Source of the DNA: Candidatus Omnitrophota bacterium
GTDB taxonomy: Bacteria; Omnitrophota; Omnitrophia; Omnitrophales; Aquincolibacteriaceae
Assembly: GCA_018883425.1 (NCBI GenBank)
Contig: VFQY01000003.1
Span: forward strand, 1 to 35,743
Direction of reading: 5' to 3'
Length of the DNA stretch: 35,743 nucleotides
A program made the position numbers and the translations under genes. Below are positions 1 to 10,400 of this stretch, piece after piece. Numbering within the stretch: position 1 is the stretch's first letter; the number at the start of each line of letters is the position of its first letter. Below the pieces are notes generated by a model that did not search any database, was not told the origin of the DNA, and saw only the letters and a list, made by a program, of their open reading frames with translations.

Positions 1-55
1 ACAGGACAATCCTCCCCCGGGCGAATGAGGTCAGAGATCCTTCCCCATCGATCGC

Positions 56-1285
56 TCAAACGGCAGGCTTACTGCCCGGACTGAAGAGTTCGGGAAAACT
101 CTGAGTGATCGTTCCCGCGCGGTAACTAGATTGATAAGCACGAACGGCCTGCCGGGAGGCTTGATAGTGAGCCTCAAGTGCAGCCAGGGGCGCGGCTTGT
201 TGTTTTTCCTGCAGAATGACCCTGGCATCACGGACAGCGGAGGTCAAAGCGCTTTCCAGGTCTTTCAGCGTGCGTGCGTTAAGACGGAAACGCGGTTCAG
301 CGCTCTGTTGTACCGATTCCTGAAACGCTTGCAAATTTCGATCGCCGCGAATTACCGCGTCAACAATTTCCCGCTCGGTCGGTTCGAGCTGGAAGCCTTC
401 AATCTTCAACGCGGCGGCTGCGTTCGAGGACTCAGAATCTTCCGGAAGCTCCAACTCAGCCGGAACAGCCCAAAGGCCTTCCTGCTGTCTCTCCTGCCTT
501 TTCGCGGCGGAAGGACCGGCCGTTGACTGGGCTGCGCCCTTCTTCCAGAGATTTTCAGGCTTTGTTGGAGCAGTTTCCCGGGCCCTTTCAATCTTCGCGG
601 CGGAAGGAGCGGGTGCCGGGGCGGAAACGTCAGTTTGGGTAAGGATCCTTTCGGCGTTGCCCGGTTTTTCTCCCGGAGCTCTTGCGGCCTCTTGCCGATT
701 GCTGAGAGTCTCGCGGTCGGACGTATTAGACGGTCCACTATGAAGCTTCACACCGGCGATGCGTATTTCGCCCGCAGGCGTCATGGCGGGATTCGTCTCT
801 CCCGTCCCTTGCTCCCCCGCCAGGGTTGTGTAGGTAAATTGCACGGGTGTTGCCGCAGTGACACCCCCGCGTTTCATTTGCTCCAAGGTCATTTCTTTTC
901 GAACCGCGGGTTTCACGAGCGCAACCTGCACAGGCGATTTCAGGGCTCTGCTGAGGCCCTGTTCGATCGCCCCTATGAGGGCTTTTTCCGGGGATGCTGA
1001 GGCGTCCCTCTCTTTAGGGTATGCATCCGCTTCTCGTGAGAGCTCGGCAGCTTTCAGCGGAGATTCCTCCTGATCGTAGCGCTTAGCCGGGGATTCACGG
1101 GGCCCCGATCGGCTGAATTTTTCCGATGCCTCATCTTTGTTTTCAGCCCCGGCGGGCACGCTGTTCGCGTTACGATTCTCGGAAGTTTCTACCGGATAAA
1201 GTTGTGCACCGGCAGTACTCGAAAGCCCAAAGCATCCGGCGAGGAGCGCTAGAACGAAAGTATTTGTAATCGACGATCGTGTCAT
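56..1285 (-). CDS. Secreted low-complexity hypothetical protein (signal peptide MTRSSITNTFVLALLAGCFGLSSTAGA, then a long P/A/E/K/R-rich region)
   Basis: ORF 56..1333 minus; the internal ATG at 1285 begins a clean signal-peptide-like sequence, so it is the preferred start; no recognisable catalytic motif. Confidence 0.7.
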   Translation of the reverse strand: MTRSSITNTFVLALLAGCFGLSSTAGAQLYPVETSENRNANSVPAGAENKDEASEKFSRSGPRESPAKRYDQEESPLKAAELSREADAYPKERDASASPEKALIGAIEQGLSRALKSPVQVALVKPAVRKEMTLEQMKRGGVTAATPVQFTYTTLAGEQGTGETNPAMTPAGEIRIAGVKLHSGPSNTSDRETLSNRQEAARAPGEKPGNAERILTQTDVSAPAPAPSAAKIERARETAPTKPENLWKKGAAQSTAGPSAAKRQERQQEGLWAVPAELELPEDSESSNAAAALKIEGFQLEPTEREIVDAVIRGDRNLQAFQESVQQSAEPRFRLNARTLKDLESALTSAVRDARVILQEKQQAAPLAALEAHYQASRQAVRAYQSSYRAGTITQSFPELFSPGSKPAV

Positions 1286-1569
1286 GAGTTCACCTTTGAG
1301 GCCGCTAAAGTTTGATCGGGGTTCTTTAACCACAGAAATATCTTTTCCAAATATAACTCTTCTTATAGCGATTACAAGTGACGAAGATCAAAAAGAATCA
1401 AAAAAACAATATCTTGATTCGGGCGGCGAAGTCTGGACCGGTATGGCCGTTCTAACTCTAGGCCTCTCAAAAGGATAAGGAATCACTTGATTAAAGGGCG
1501 GGTATTCCGCATCATACGAATGACTCAAAGCCGTTTCTTCACCTGCATGCCCCGCTAAGGAAAAAATTC

Positions 1570-3330
1570 ATGGATTACGTCATTTATGCCAGAAAATTCC
1601 GACCCCAGAACTTTGATGAGGTTGTGGGTCAAGAGATCGTGGCAACGACGCTTAAAAACGCCATTCGTCAGAAAAGGATCCCGCAAAGTTTTCTTTTTTT
1701 TGGACCAAGGGGTGTGGGTAAAACCTCGGTTGCAAGAATTCTGGCCAAGGCTCTGAATTGCGCCCAGGGCCCCACAGAAGATCCCTGCGGAAAATGCGTC
1801 AGCTGCACCGAGATCGCACGGTCGAGCTCGTTGGATGTTATGGAAATCGACGGGGCATCCAATCGCGGGATCGAGGATATCAGAAGCTTGCGGGAGACGG
1901 TAAAATTCAAACCTGCCCATGGCAATTTCAAGATCTTCATTATCGATGAAGTTCACATGGTTACGGTCGAGGCTTTCAACGCGCTGCTCAAAACCCTGGA
2001 AGAACCGCCGCCCCATGTGAAGTTCATTTTCGCAACGACGGAGTCCCACAAAATCCCGATCACGATTCTGTCGCGGTGTCAGCGGTTTAATTTCAGACGG
2101 ATCCCGACCCCGGAAATTGTCAAAAAACTCGAAGAGATCGTTCAGGCTGAAAAAATTCAGGCTGAAAAAAACGCGCTTTTCTGGATCGCCAAAAATAGCG
2201 ACGGAGGTCTTCGCGACGCGGAAAGTCTGCTCGATCAACTGGCCAGTTTTTCTGACGGAAAAATCAAGGAAGAAGATGCTCTCTTTCTTCTAGGGCTCGC
2301 TTCCGAGGAGCATTATTTCAGCGCAGTCGATCTGCTGGCATCCAAGGATGCGAAGGGACTTTTTACTCTCGTCGCGCAGCTGTATGACGGGGGCAAGGAT
2401 CTTGCTCTTTTTTCCAAAGAACTGCTGGAGATTTTTCGTCATCTTCTTTTGCTGCAGTGCGCGGAGAAAGCCGAGGAGTTCATCGAAATGTCTGAGGGTG
2501 CTGTTCTAAAACTCAAGGACCGCAAAAATCTCTTCAGCCGCGGGGAACTTCTGCTGGCCCTGAGTCTTCTGGGCAATCTTCAGGCGCAGCTGCGCAGGAA
2601 CCTTGCACCGCACAAACTTCTCGTCGAAACGGTCCTTTTAAAGCTGCTTCATCTGGACGGTTTGAAAGCTCTTGAGACGTCTCTTCCGCGGCCTTCAGCG
2701 CCTTCGGGTGTTCAGGCCCCCGCTGTTCGGGTGCCCCCGTCACCGCCCGCGCCCGTGCGCTCAGCGCCGCCTCTGCCGCCGCCGGTGCAGAGCTCGAATT
2801 CTCCGAAGCCTCCCGCTGAAGCGCGGCCCGCCGACCCGGAGCGGGTCCGGAGATCCATGGTAGAGACCGCGGAAACTTCTCTGCCTGCATCGGTGAATCC
2901 TGGAACACCGGGAAATTCAGGAGCGCTCAGCCTGAATCAAGTCGAGGCCGTGTGGCCAAAAATGCTGGATTATGTGAAAGGTAAACGCATGTCTATCGGG
3001 ATGTTCCTTTCGGAGGCGCAGCCCGTCGAAACATCCGGGGACATGCTGACGCTGGGTCTCGCGGCTGAATTTCAATTCCACAAAGAGACTCTCGACAAAG
3101 GTCCGAACCGCAAGCTGGTGGAAGAAGCCGCCGAGTTTTTTCTCGGCCGCAAGGTGGGCATCGAATTCGTCGTGACGGAGGGACCGCCCGCGGTCCGATC
3201 GCGTCAGGCTCTTCCTGAAACCGGACCCGCCCCGGGCTCGGCCGAAAGCGCGGGAGGCGGGGACCTGCCGGAAATCATCATGAAAGCACTCGATATTTTT
3301 GACAGTGCTAAAATCGTCCGGAAAGACTAG
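1570..3330 (+). CDS. dnaX: DNA polymerase III subunit gamma/tau
   Basis: MDYVIYARKFRPQNFDEVVGQE, Walker A GPRGVGKTS, Zn-type Cys motif C..CGKCVSC, IIDEVHMVTVEAFNALLKTLEEPPPHVKFIFATTE, Pro-rich tau-like C-terminal region. Confidence 0.97.
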   Translation: MDYVIYARKFRPQNFDEVVGQEIVATTLKNAIRQKRIPQSFLFFGPRGVGKTSVARILAKALNCAQGPTEDPCGKCVSCTEIARSSSLDVMEIDGASNRGIEDIRSLRETVKFKPAHGNFKIFIIDEVHMVTVEAFNALLKTLEEPPPHVKFIFATTESHKIPITILSRCQRFNFRRIPTPEIVKKLEEIVQAEKIQAEKNALFWIAKNSDGGLRDAESLLDQLASFSDGKIKEEDALFLLGLASEEHYFSAVDLLASKDAKGLFTLVAQLYDGGKDLALFSKELLEIFRHLLLLQCAEKAEEFIEMSEGAVLKLKDRKNLFSRGELLLALSLLGNLQAQLRRNLAPHKLLVETVLLKLLHLDGLKALETSLPRPSAPSGVQAPAVRVPPSPPAPVRSAPPLPPPVQSSNSPKPPAEARPADPERVRRSMVETAETSLPASVNPGTPGNSGALSLNQVEAVWPKMLDYVKGKRMSIGMFLSEAQPVETSGDMLTLGLAAEFQFHKETLDKGPNRKLVEEAAEFFLGRKVGIEFVVTEGPPAVRSRQALPETGPAPGSAESAGGGDLPEIIMKALDIFDSAKIVRKD

Positions 3331-3401
3331 AAAACCTGGGGGCATCAAGTTCCCGCGACCACGCGCTGGTGCCGATGCGGCTTCAGCGTTAAGGAGCTTT
3401 C

Positions 3402-4001
3402 ATGAAGGGCTACGCTGAATGGATGGGGGAGCTTATCGAAGCCCTCGTCAGACTTCCCGGGATTGGAAGGCGGTCTGCCGAACGGATCGTTTTCTATCTG
3501 CTCAAGGCCAAGCGCGAAGAGGTCATCCGGCTTTGCTCCCTGATTACGGCGGCCAAGGACCATGTTTACTTCTGCGAAATTTGTCACAATTTCGCGAACG
3601 CCAAAACCTGCAATGTTTGTTCGGATCCCGGCCGTGATAAAGGTCTTGTCTGCGTTGTCGAAGACCCGAAAGACGTGGTGGCGATTGAAAAAACCCAGCA
3701 TTACACGGGCGTTTATCACGTTCTTTTGGGTGCGCTCTCGGCACTCGACGGAATCGGTCCCGGTGAAATTCAGATTCGCGACCTTGTGGAGCGCGTTAAG
3801 ACGGGCCAAATCCGCGAAGTGATCCTTGCTACCAACCCGAATACCGAAGGCGAAACAACGGCGCTCTACTTGTCGCGCGCCCTCAAACCTTTCAAAGTTA
3901 AAATTACGCGGATCGCCCGGGGCGTTCCTGTCGGCAGTAACATCGAATTTGTCGACCAGGCAACGCTTGCCCGGGCCATGGAAGGGCGTCTTCCTGCCTG
4001 A
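3402..4001 (+). CDS. recR: Recombination mediator protein RecR
   Basis: LPGIGRRSAERIVFYLL helix-hairpin-helix; C4 zinc finger CEICHNFANAKTCNVC; Toprim VVEDPKDVVAIEKT..Y.G.YHVLLGALSALDGIGP; ILATNPNTEGETTALYL. Confidence 0.97.
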   Translation: MKGYAEWMGELIEALVRLPGIGRRSAERIVFYLLKAKREEVIRLCSLITAAKDHVYFCEICHNFANAKTCNVCSDPGRDKGLVCVVEDPKDVVAIEKTQHYTGVYHVLLGALSALDGIGPGEIQIRDLVERVKTGQIREVILATNPNTEGETTALYLSRALKPFKVKITRIARGVPVGSNIEFVDQATLARAMEGRLPA

Positions 4002-4237
4002 TTCTGGGGAGAATTCCGGCAGAAATTCTTGAACCCTCTCCTGATTCCCCGCCCGGTTCCAAAGGCCGCTCGAGTGACCTCGAGCTCATTTCATAAGGAC
4101 CCCGTCAATCGCTGGATGCACGATGATTCCGCGAGCTGAAACTGCGCAGGATCGGAAATCCTTTCAAAATCAAAAGAAAGACCCGTCTATCAATTTCTAT
4201 CAAACAAGACTTATGCTTAGTTTTTAGAAAGTCCTAT

Positions 4238-4266
4238 TTGACGGGTACCCAAGGGGATGCTTTACT
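4238..4266 (+). promoter_or_regulatory. Candidate sigma70-type promoter upstream of the giant ORF (TTGACG-N17-TTTACT)
   Basis: TTGACG at 4238-4243, 17-nt spacer, TTTACT at 4261-4266, about 110 nt before ATG 4377. Confidence 0.4.
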
Positions 4267-4315
4267 ATAGAGACGCTCTAGGGTAGATCACCGGGCACCC
4301 TTGAGATTCGATCAA

Positions 4316-4343
4316 GATCATTTACCCTTTATTAGGGGTGATC
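4316..4343 (+). promoter_or_regulatory. Hairpin in the 5' leader of the giant ORF
   Basis: GATCA-ttta-CCCT-ttatt-AGGG-g-TGATC; the ORF-track GTG start (4338) lies inside this stem, supporting ATG 4377 as the real start. Confidence 0.35.
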
Positions 4344-4376
4344 ATTTTCCAATTTCAGAGACGAAGGAAACTGCTC

Positions 4377-4490
4377 ATGAAGTCTATCGTTTTGCGCAAG
4401 TCCCGTCTGGCCTCTCGGCGTATACCTGCCGCGATCGCTGCCTTTGTTTTTCTCGTGAATTCCGTACTGCCTGCCGGCTATGCGCAGTCC
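4377..4490 (+). other. Signal peptide / N-terminal membrane segment of the giant protein
   Basis: Basic n-region KSIVLRKSRLASRR, hydrophobic IPAAIAAFVFLVNSVLPAGY, AQS cleavage-like site. Confidence 0.75.
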
Positions 4491-7400
4491 TTGAAGGCCG
4501 AAACGCCGATTGTTTCTGCCGCGCCCGCGCTCAAAGCTGCTTGGGACCGTCTGCAAATTCCTGAAGCGCTTGGCCGTGTCGAGTCGGTTTATGCCGCACC
4601 CGGAGCGCCGCAGGAGGCTCCCTTCGTCATCCACATTCAGGATGCGCACGCGCATCCTGAAGCGCAATACCATATCGATGGAATTCTCGAAGATCTCCGA
4701 GCTCGGGGTCTGATCGCGAATGTTTTTGTTGAGGGGGCAGAGGGACTTCTTCAGCCCAACATCCTTATGGTTTCAGATCGTGATGAGGTCAATCTCGCTG
4801 TTGCGGACTATCTTATCAATAAGGGGGAGCTTACGGGGGCAGAGCGGTTTGCCCTGAAGACGAAAGGCCGTTTTCCTGTGATCGGGGTTGAGGATCCCGA
4901 CCTCTACCAAGAGAGCTACGGCATCTTTACCCAAGTCAAACAGCACAAGCAGGAACTCCGTGCGGCCCTGGATGCCTATGCTCGCCAAATTGAAAAAATA
5001 GAAATTGCCGCACTGCCGAGGGAGATTCATGAGTACGTCATCCGATCCTCGCAATGGCACAAACATGAAGAGTCTTCCTTCGCCTATTTCGAACTTTTAG
5101 CGCGTTACAGCCTGAAATACCTCGCCCTGAATTTTTCTGATCCCCAGCTTCAATTTGACTGGCCTTCGTTTGTCCGGCTTATGGCCCTGCAGAAAATGGA
5201 TCAGGAGATGCGCCCAGAAGTTTCGCTGAAGGAACTCGGAACAGTGCTTGCGGCTCTCGAGAAGAAAGCTTCGGAACTCCAGGGGGCGGAAAAAGAAAAA
5301 GCCGGGTTTGTTATTGAGCAGACGCGCAGGCTTTTCAAGACGGATGCCGAACTCAAGGGATTCAGCAGCGGCCGGTTCCCTGAGTTGAAATCCGTGCGCA
5401 GTCTGATGGAACAGCTCTACCGCGATTGTAAGCGCGCAGGTCTTGAGCTTTTGCTTTACCCGGAGTTCCGGCGCCGAGCGGGTCTTTTGATACTGCGCGA
5501 AGAGCTTGATGCGGGTCTGCTTTTTTCCGAGATCGAGCGGATCGAAAACCGTCTGGAAGATGCCATGGCGGTCACCCCTGAACAAAAAAATGTTTTAAGC
5601 CTCAGCCGTGATTTCCGGGTTCTGGAAAAAATGCTCGGCTTGACGGCTGGCCGCGAAGAATTCGACCGTTTCTCCGCGCGCCGCGATCAGTTTCAACCCG
5701 GGGCTTTCCGAGAAAGAATTTTGAGCCTCTCCGGAAACCGATCTCAATCGGTGCTACCCGTTTTCTCCGCCGAATTGCTCGATCAATCTGCCCGTTTTTA
5801 TGAGCTTGCCCGCCGGCGCGATCAAGTGCTTGTGGATAAAACCCTCGAAAAGGCAGGCTCGAAGGCAGCTGTTTTAATCAGCGGAGGATTTCACAGCCGC
5901 GGAATCACGGAGATTCTTCGTGAACGGGGCATTCCGCATGCCGTCGTAGCTCCTAAAATGACACAGCCCGGCGATGAAACCCTTTATGAGAAGGTCATGC
6001 TGGGAAAGCATGTTTCGGAGACGATGGCTTCGCCCTCGGCGGCGGCCCTTGTCAAAATGATGCTTTTGCAGCTGCCGAAAATCTACCGCGAACTGAATCC
6101 TCTTAATCAATCTGCTGATCAGGCAGCGCTTATAGTCCGTGCGATTCAGGAGGTCGCTCTTCCGGCCCTGCGTAAAGCGGGTGTTCAGGAATATGCAATT
6201 TATAGAGCGTTTTTGAACTGGGAGAATGAAACAGGAGCGCTTAAGGATACGGGGTACACGATAGCGCTTCAGGAAGGGCTCGTTGTTGTTGCCGCAGGAC
6301 AAACTTCGGCGGCGGGTGTTTCTTTAGAAACCGGGGCGCCTGTGCAGCCGGCGGCCAGAAAATTTAGCCAAGACCCTGCTTTTTGGGGAAGCCGTTCGGA
6401 GTTGAGAGAGAATGAGATTCCGATCACGGTCAAAGGCTTAACGTCCGCTGAGAAAATAGATCTTTATGAGCGTGTCATTGAAGATTTGCGAGAGGAGCTT
6501 GAGGCTCCGGGGTCAGGGCGGCTTCCGGAGATTAATACGATCTCGGATTTGCATGGGGAGATCGGAAAACACGATGCTTATCTGCTGGACCGTATCCGGG
6601 CGGCTTTGCCTGAGGAAAAAAGGAAAAAAATCCCTGAGGGGTTGACTCTCCGCGTATTCGATTCTGCGAGAGGCGACACGGGAAACCTCAAGGACAATTA
6701 TGTTTCCATTGAAGAACAGCTGAATCAGTATGGAGTAAGTCTTAAAGATTTGGATCAGCGTTTCTTTTTAGAAAACAACGGGGACCTTATGGACCGAGGC
6801 CCTAACGGTATTCTGGTCTCCTGGCGGACCGAAGAGTTGGTTAAAGCTGGGCTTGCGATGTATGTGGCGGGTAATCATGATTTTTATTTTTTTCTGAGCG
6901 TCAAGGGGCATCACCTTCCCTATTATACCGGTTACAACTATGTAAATGAAGAAATCAAGAGCTTGGTAGATGCTCACCCTGAGGTTTCTGGAAATAAAAA
7001 TTGGTGGGCTGAAAAAGCGAACCGCTTTGTAACTTTTCAGAAGGGAAGGCAGAAACAGCATTGGAAGAAATTTGATGAAAAAGTGAAAAGTTTGTACCCC
7101 CGGGTAAAAGGGGGGCTGACTCCGGGCCAGCACAAGCTTTGGGACAAGCTGCGGGGATTTTACCTTGTGGACATTGGCACCGGAACGAGGGCGGTGGGGA
7201 TGGTCTCCCTTCAATGGTGGAAAGAACTGCTCGTTGAGTTTCAGAAAAGCTATTCAGAAGATTTGCCCGAAGAAGAGGTTTGGGGTGAAGCCAAAGAGCT
7301 TATTTCAACCATTGTGCGGGAATTGGAAAAAGAATTTAAGGAGCAGATTGAAGCCGGCAATTGGTGGTGGCCCGTTATTGACTCCATCAACTATGGCAAT

Positions 7401-10400
7401 TACCGAACGGCTGAGTATTACGGGTTGGATTGGGTTTTCCATAATGAATGGGGAACGCGTGTTTTAGATGAACTCAACGAAATGAAAGCTGCCGTGGTGT
7501 TGAGGGTGAATCTCGAGGACGTTGAAGCGGGGCATGTGGCTTCTTTAACTGATCAGCAGAGAGTGACGGCTTCAAATTATCTGAACGATCCGACGCTTGC
7601 CGGAATTGCTGATTTCATTGAGCAGTCCTTTAATCTTTACAGCGTAAACGTTTATCAAAACCACACTCTGCATGCTTTTCTGCCAACGGATGATAAAGGG
7701 CGGTTCACGTTAGAGTTCCAAGGTCGGGTATACAGTGGCGCTGGAATTCCAGAGCAGAGTATTCCCTCTGTCTGGGAAGGTCTTGAGCGCGTGGCTGCCA
7801 ATGTGCGCGACCCTGAAAGTGCAGAGGCGAAGGGGGAAGCCTATCAGCTGATCACCTCCTGGTACGGCGATGAAACAACACGGTCGAAACCGGCGGACAT
7901 TATTGCGTCTTTGAAAAAAGCCGGATCGCTTGAAGAATTTGCAAGGATTAATGGCTTCTATTTTCTTGTTACGGGCCATGTTCCTATCCGTCAGTTTGAA
8001 ACCGAATTATCGCAGCTTCCCGCAGAAGACCAGCACAAGTGGATTGATGGGGCTATCTCAAAAGGGATTCTTGGTTTTAGTGACCGCTCCTGGGCGCCTC
8101 GCTACGGGTACTGGGGAGGGGGATTTGTCGCTGGCGCTAACGGGTTTTATCTGCGCGGTTTTGAACAAGGTTTTAGAGAGCCGGCGCCTGCGGGTCTTCA
8201 AGAACCTATTGTGCAGCCTCTCAAAGATAGTCCGCGGACAATTGAAATCCAAAGCAACGGCGATCAAAAGTTTATTGCTGAAAATCCCGGCATTGAACGT
8301 GAGGATTATATTACGAGGGTTATTAGGCAATTAGAGGAGGAAATAAAAAAACTTCGCTCTGAGCTTAATAGTGGTGACCTCAGCTATGTGGATCCGTTGT
8401 CGCAGAAAATCCGGCCGGCGCAACCGTCATCCCTGGCATACGACGCTAAAAAAAATCCTCTTTTGGCCGCCAAGCCGGCGAAAATTGCTTTGAATCTCGG
8501 TGCTTACCGTGTGGGTGAAAAGGGCAGAAGGACAACTGTGATTACCTCGAATTTTGATCTGTCTGAAAAACATGTCGTGAATACATTGCCTAATCGTGTT
8601 CTTGATTATTTCTTGAGAGATTTGGTGGGCGATCCGAATTTTTCAGTAACGGATATTTACGGCGTCGAAAGTGCGGCGAAATTCGCCGCTTTTTTGCGCG
8701 GGAACGACGCGCATGGACCTTTTCGGGTGGATCAGCTGGATGAAAGCTCTGAAGGGCCGATCACGGTTTTTACTCTAAACGGGCACCGCATTCGAATTCA
8801 CAAGACGCCAGTCAGGGCCGCCGACCTCGGCGGGGAAATCGATTACGTGATTGATTTTAGTGATTCCGATTTCACCCGGGAGACTCCTCAGCTAAGGAGT
8901 AATCGTCTGAAGGCGTTGACCCGTGGCACAAAAGTCAAAAAAGTCTTTTCTGTCGGCGGTGACGGCGGTGTCCTCAAATCGTTATCCTTTCCCGGGCTCA
9001 ACGATGAGTCTTGGACTCAGCCGTCAAAGAAAGAAGTGCCTCTGGCCTCACCGATGACTTTTGCTGCGGCCCAGGTCCTGGACGTCATCCGCGAGTATTT
9101 TCCAGATGAATTTGAAGCGTATTCCTCTGTCGTTGTATCCCGTCCCAAGAGTGGGGATGCCGGGCATATTAAGTTAAATCAAAGCGGTGATTTTGGGACT
9201 GCTCTGAAAACTCTTTTTCCTGAGCTGGTGCCAGTAGCGCAAGGGCCACAAGTAACCTCTTTGGAATACGATGTACCGAAAGGTGCGGGTAATCTCCGCA
9301 TGATTTTGACTCCGAAGCCAGGATCCCGATTTGCTTCGCTAAAAACCCTGACAGGAGATGAGCTGAAGCCGTTAGTCGAAGAACTCAAAAAAGAAGTGAA
9401 TGGCGCTTTCGAAAAGGCAGCTCAATCCAAAAAAGCACCGTACCTTCGCTATGCAGGCGAGGAGTTTCTGAACTCTTTAACGGGGATTCGTGACCCGCAT
9501 GCCGTTGTCTTTGATAGTCAGGCCACAGCGGTGCTCGAGGGCGGAAATTTAGAGATCTATGTTCATGTCAATGATCGCGGCTACGCGGCGGCGATGAAGA
9601 CTTTGCTTCGGTCAATGCTTTTGGCAGATGCAAGTTCCCTTACGGACAACGCAAGAAAAGAGTTTGAAAGCAAGGTTAGCCTCGGGGTTTGGCCCGCCGG
9701 CACGATAGCACCCAACAAAGTTGAGGAAAATCCCCGGTTTATGCCGGTCGGCCGAGAGATTGGTTTTGGAATTATCGGAGTCCGCGGAAGAATAGGCAAA
9801 CAATTGCATCAGCTTTTGACAGGGGATTCTAATTATGTCCCCGAATTCTGGATAGGTGTTCAGGATATTGATACACTTATCCAGCAGTTTAGGGAAGATG
9901 TCGCACAAGGGCCGATGGATGTGGCACGCGACGGCCGGACCTATACGCTGGAAAAGGGAGTCGGAGACCTCGAAGGTAAAGTTCTTTTGAAGGACTTAGA
10001 AAATGGAAGTTACCTGCAGCATCCTAAGACGAAACAGCCGTTGGCAATTCCCTATTACAGCCTCTCGAAGGGGCCGGGAGAAACTCAGGAGGCTTTTACA
10101 GAACGCATGCGTGAACGCCTGGGCCATGACCTTGACAAGGTCGAGGTGATTTTTAATGCAGGGGGGTTCGCATTGGACAAGGATGACCCCTATTATGAGG
10201 CTTTTCTGAGGGGAGCAAATCTCAAGCGAATCATCATCACGGCTCCCGCTAAAGGACCCGTAGACGTGACAGTTGTCCGCGGAGTGAATGAGGATAAACT
10301 TGTGCAAATTATTCTGGATGGAGATCCCGGCGAGGTTATTTTCTGTTCCGGGGCTTCTTGCACGACAAATGCGCTCGCCAGGCCGCTCATAGAGTTTAAC

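Noticed and set aside
2166-2172. Programmed -1 frameshift site producing DnaX gamma
   Set aside because: Too far upstream: the product would be cut inside the ATPase region. No obvious downstream stimulatory stem-loop was identified.
4009-4032. AGAATT-N8-AATTCT hairpin after recR as an intrinsic terminator
   Set aside because: The stem is short and AT-rich with no U-tract, so the evidence is too weak.
4338-4376. ORF-track start of the giant protein (GTG 4338, MIIFQFQRRRKLL)
   Set aside because: ATG 4377 has a better RBS and gives a typical signal peptide; 4338 lies in a hairpin.
8355-8366. RSEL in KKLRSELNSGD between phosphoesterase and GAPDH-1 as a possible fifth linker copy
   Set aside because: The fifth residue is Asn, there is no GAACTTC palindrome, and KKLRSEL is ordinary coiled-coil-like sequence. 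Only its inter-domain position is suggestive.
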